Source: Montifringilla adamsi
Taxonomy: Eukaryota > Chordata > Aves > Passeriformes > Passeridae
NCBI GenBank assembly: GCA_017590115.1
Contig: JAGGNK010012448.1
Coordinates: 2,623,922 to 2,687,921, forward strand
Direction: 5' to 3'
DNA: 64,000 nt
Position numbers and translations under genes: made by a program. The notes beneath the pieces were generated by a model, which was not told where the DNA came from, ran no database searches, and saw nothing but the letters and a program-made list of their open reading frames with translations. The number at the start of each line of letters is the position of its first letter. Position 1 is the first letter of the stretch. Below, one piece after another: positions 60,588 through 64,000 of the stretch.

Positions 60588-60641
60588 GAAAAAGAAAAAG
60601 AAAAAAAAAAGGAAAAAAAAAAAAAGAAGAAGAAAAAAAGG
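60588..60641. repeat. A/G-rich low-complexity tract
   Basis: AAAAAG and AAG units form an approximately 54-bp purine-only run. Confidence 0.92.
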
Positions 60642-62083
60642 TTTAGAAAAGAGGAAAAGAGGCCTGCATTGATCCAGGATAGCTTAATCCAAAAAGAGAA
60701 TTTTTGTTGAGACATCTCAGTAGGAAACATGAAATTTGGCATGAAAAATATTCTCAGGTGTCCCATGTTTCTTGCTTCTTTGGGAGTGCCTGTCAGCCTG
60801 CTTGCTGTCACCCCAGAGGCAGCACATGTAGTGATACCCACATCTGGCAGCTTGATCACCCACTTGTTAACCCACAGGAAACCTTCCTACAGCATCCCCA
60901 CTCTTACTGCCTTCCCAAGCTGCTTCTTAAAAGGAGGAGAACTTGTGGGAGGCCCTCACAGACCACATTTACCCCAGCACTTCCCCTTAATCACAGCACA
61001 GCTGTGGCTGAGTTTGACAGTAGACAAAGCTGTGGTAATTCCACTGGACATCACATCCACAACATTAAAATCTTTTTTTTTTTTTTCATTTCTTTTGTTT
61101 CCTTTCCACTCTACTAATAGCTAGTCCTCTGGAGTAATCAAGCCAATTGAAATTTTTGTGCTTGGAATTATGAAAACTTAGAGAAATAACTCTTCTTCTT
61201 TTTTTTCTTTCTTGGTGTGAGGGGTGGAGGGAGGGATGGAGAGAGTGAGGGAGACAGGAAGGAGCCCTCAACTATAAATATAACAAAGTTAAAGCACTTT
61301 TGACATTCGTAGTCAAGGGTTTTTTCGTACCCCAGATCCAACTAATTATTAGAATGCTTAAAGAAGATAAGGACAGTAATTCCAAAATGTGACAAGTTTT
61401 TTGACTGTACTAATCTGTCTAGATTAAACTGTACCTTATAGGTACCATTTTTATTCCTATTGTATACCATATGTTCTACAAGAAAAAAAAAGCTATAAAA
61501 TATGAAAAACAGCAACAGGGGGAAAAGGTATCAAAATAAGTAAGATAGAGTAACAAAATAAGATGCAAAATAGGGATTAAAAGTACTGATTGTAGAGTTA
61601 ATTTTCTTATTTCTCCCAACAGTTTCACCCAGCCAAAAATATCTATCAGACTTTCTGCAGTGATTCAATTCATCAAACATCCACAGTTAAACACACAAAC
61701 TATCTGTCTGTGTGTGTTTGTGTTCAGTATGAGGTGACTTCTTTCTTGGCTCTTGATTGGCTATCATGTTAATAAATGTAATAAATATTTGAGGTAGGTG
61801 TGTAGTTTCTCACCATTAATGATATCTTCTTCAGAAAATATACAAAGTAAATGACTGAGTCCCAGTGATAGAACAGGGCATGTGTAGAATTTAGTTTCAA
61901 ATAGCTCTTCAAGTGATATATACTACCAAGAGCAGGCTCCACAACTAAACTTTAAAGAAAATAGTTGTGCATTCTCACCTTTCTGGATCAAATGCAGCAT
62001 CCTACACTGAGCACTGAGCCTTCAAAAGTGTCTTTCTATATCCCATGTAAATATTTTCATAAATAGCAGATACTGACCAGATC

Positions 62084-62110
62084 AAACAAAAAACAAAACA
62101 AAAACAAAAA

Positions 62111-62176
<66 letters not shown>

Positions 62177-62187
62177 AAAAAACCCCC

Positions 62188-62224
<37 letters not shown>

Positions 62225-62253
62225 AAAAAAAAAGAAAAAGAAAATTAAAAAAA
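62084..62253. repeat. very long A-rich tract
   Basis: About 170 bp that are almost all A, starting as AAAAC units, with a few CC pairs, one C6 run (CCCCCC near 62183-62188) and late G interruptions. It is the longest homopolymer-like tract in the window. Its true length is uncertain. The Phe-rich minus-strand ORFs (62002-62190 and 62057-62368) come entirely from it and are not genes. Confidence 0.95.
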
Positions 62254-62260
62254 CCACCCT

Positions 62261-62288
62261 GGTTTTTTGTTTTTTTGGTTTTTTTTTC
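62261..62288. repeat. T/G-rich tract facing the A-rich tract
   Basis: GGTTTTTTG and GGTTTTTTTT units begin only a few bases after the A-rich tract. AAAAAACCA and TGGTTTTTT on either side of CCC form a short perfect inverted repeat near 62246-62267. Confidence 0.85.
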
Positions 62289-64000
62289 CCCTGAACTAGG
62301 GAGTCCTTAAAAATACTTATCACAAAAGCAGAGAGTTTAAATTTAAAACAAAGCTCATTAGGTGGCAAAAACTTTTTTTTAAATACAGTCCCTAATAAAA
62401 ATTAACAAATATTTTTATGTTGAAGAATATACCCTCATGAACCAACATTAAAAACATTTTTGCAAGATTTTTAAGTAATATTTTTTCAATAGCTAAGTTA
62501 TTATTCTCATAAATACACTTCTGAAGGAAATGGGGATGGAAATATTCTGCAAAAGAAGGAATAACTCTGCCATCATCAATTTTGCACTCCTTCCTGTGGT
62601 TAAATTGTGTTATACCCTAATATTCCACCCGCTACAGTCTACCATCTCTATGCCAATTAAGATGGAAATTAAATTTTCCAAAGACAGCACCTAACTGTGA
62701 ATACTCCAAGGAAAAGTTGTCTATCTGCAGAAGTCTAAAAATGACAGGGTTGTGCCCACACAGGACACGATCTCTTTCTGTTCCAACTCTGACAAAACCA
62801 AAGCGATGCCAAGGACTGGCTTAGCCTTGGTGCTCTGCTAGCAACAGCTCATGTCTTCCAGTGCAGCATAGCCAGCCTGTACTCTTGAGAATAACAGGAG
62901 TTAATTGAAAATCCAACATAAGCATAGCTAAAGAATGAAATAAAAAAGAGCGAGTCTGTTCAAGAGAAGAGAAATCATAAAAGATACTTATTACAGAATG
63001 AGCAATCTTTCCTTGGCTGAGGAGGAGTGTAGAGTGGACCAATAAAATGCTTTGTGAGCATTAAAAATACAGCAGGCAGTGGATAGAGGCTTTGACAAAC
63101 CCCAGCTTATAAGATATATCTCTTTAAAAGGGGGGAAAGCCTAAGGACATGTTTTAGAGCATCCCTAGGTACAGCACTAGGATAAGACTGCAGCATCAGG
63201 CAAGAGATGTTTGTGGTCTGAAATATAAGTAGAAAACTACTGGTATCCCTACTCCCTTCTTTAGAATAATAAATGGTGATAAAACAGCTGAGGTTTAGCA
63301 TATGTGACAACAACTATAGGCATTTTTACTGCTGAAAATTCCATATGAAACTTCTATGACCCTATTCACGCTGAGGGGGTTTTTGAGGCAGTGAGCATGA
63401 AATTAGCCACCCATTTCATTAATGGCAGTGGCAGCTGAGAAGCTGCTAGGAATTTCAGGTAGTTCTCAGTAGGAATCCTTCTGTAGGAGCTCCTTCCATC
63501 TGCAGAAGGTCAGAGAATAAAGTAGCTATGCAATGGAGATGATTCATTTTTTTCCCTTCTTTTCATGGAAGGGATTTCTCACAAAAAGTTAAAAAGGTTG
63601 TGAAGGCTTCTTTGTAGTGCCTTGTCCCTCTCAGTTAAGACTTGCATGTTACATAGCCTCAAAAAACACTATTTCAGAAATATTTTTGAAAATCTAATCC
63701 AGCCCAGTGCAGATTTCAGCAAGAGAGTCTTCTTAGCAAGGCAAACTCAAAACAGGGAGTAGAGACTAAACCCTCCGCTGCAGCTTACCAAGATGGCACA
63801 GTCTGTGCCACTCCTTCCTCCTGTCCCAAACACCTCTTAGTGCCATTGCAGCTTCCTGAGGTACTTTCCGTGCAGAACAGCTTTTCCAAACTCTCCTTTT
63901 TTTGAGAAGTAGCCTTTCACTGTGATGCTCTTCCCCTCCATCCTCAATGCTTCCCTCACAGTAATGTACATCATGCTTTGTATTAAATACCACAAGAGTA
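62289..64000. other. AT-rich unique DNA to window end, no gene seen
   Basis: No transposon or gene was recognised. Minus-strand ORFs at 62821-63042, 63107-63313 and 63766-63993 are 68-75 codons with no recognisable domain. The last lies at the window edge, so a continuation beyond it cannot be excluded, but no splice or coding pattern supports it. Confidence 0.5.

Larger units (their letters stand above)
57363..62083. other. AT-rich unique DNA with simple repeats
   Basis: No gene is supported. Simple repeats are (ATT)n at 57509-57541, the 14-bp minisatellite at 58710-58751, an A/C-rich tract at 58931-59058 and an A/G-rich tract at 60588-60641. Two overlapping plus-strand ORFs (60704-61117 and 60729-61124; 137 and 131 codons) cross a more balanced segment at about 60750-61070 but have no recognisable domains and end in a T run. 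The intervals 59290-59470 and 60180-60480 have regulatory-looking word content. Confidence 0.55.

Noticed and set aside
62002..62368. Phe-rich minus-strand ORFs that look like membrane proteins
   Set aside because: They are translations of the long poly-A tract and have no coding meaning.

Overview
This window looks like a gene-poor, AT-rich stretch of a bird nuclear genome, and I find no intact protein-coding gene, tRNA or rRNA in it. The bird call rests on CR1 retrotransposon copies with the typical avian 3' end (GAATCACAGAATCATAGAAT or its complement) and on the low overall density of interspersed repeats. A songbird is plausible, because of repeated G/T- and A/C-rich low-complexity tracts and one LTR-like sequence, but this is inference. 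Open reading frames are short. The longest (197 codons, 21007-21600) runs across a simple repeat and an LTR-like sequence, and I treat it as chance.

Layout. 1-29990 is mostly unique AT-rich DNA with short CR1 tails at 3135-3243 (minus), 11611-11778 (plus) and 13687-13863 (minus), an LTR-like block at about 21257-21608, microsatellites, and a striking 98-nt near-perfect hairpin at 23817-23914. 29991-31805 is a plus-strand CR1 ORF2/3' fragment with a defective reverse transcriptase. A 538-bp solo LTR on the minus strand (31009-31546) splits it, with near-identical 6-bp duplications on each side. 31806-46860 is unique AT-rich DNA with simple repeats and some regulatory-looking stretches. 46861-49590 is a large, decayed minus-strand CR1, interrupted at about 47806-48335 by DNA that includes a second LTR-like segment. 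A piece of another CR1 subfamily lies beside it (about 49786-50140). 50151-64000 is again mostly unique, with a GC-richer islet at 52640-52870, a candidate conserved enhancer block around 53980-54440, a plus-strand CR1 tail at 57035-57362, and a very long A-rich then T-rich tract at 62084-62288.

No genes act together here. The window reads as an intergenic or intronic gene desert. Its biology is retrotransposon decay (CR1 with nested LTR insertions), simple-sequence expansion and possibly long-range regulatory elements. The best candidates for something undescribed are the hairpin at 23817-23914 and the recurring opposed A/C and T/G tracts. Repeat families are named from memory of their consensus sequences; no search was run.
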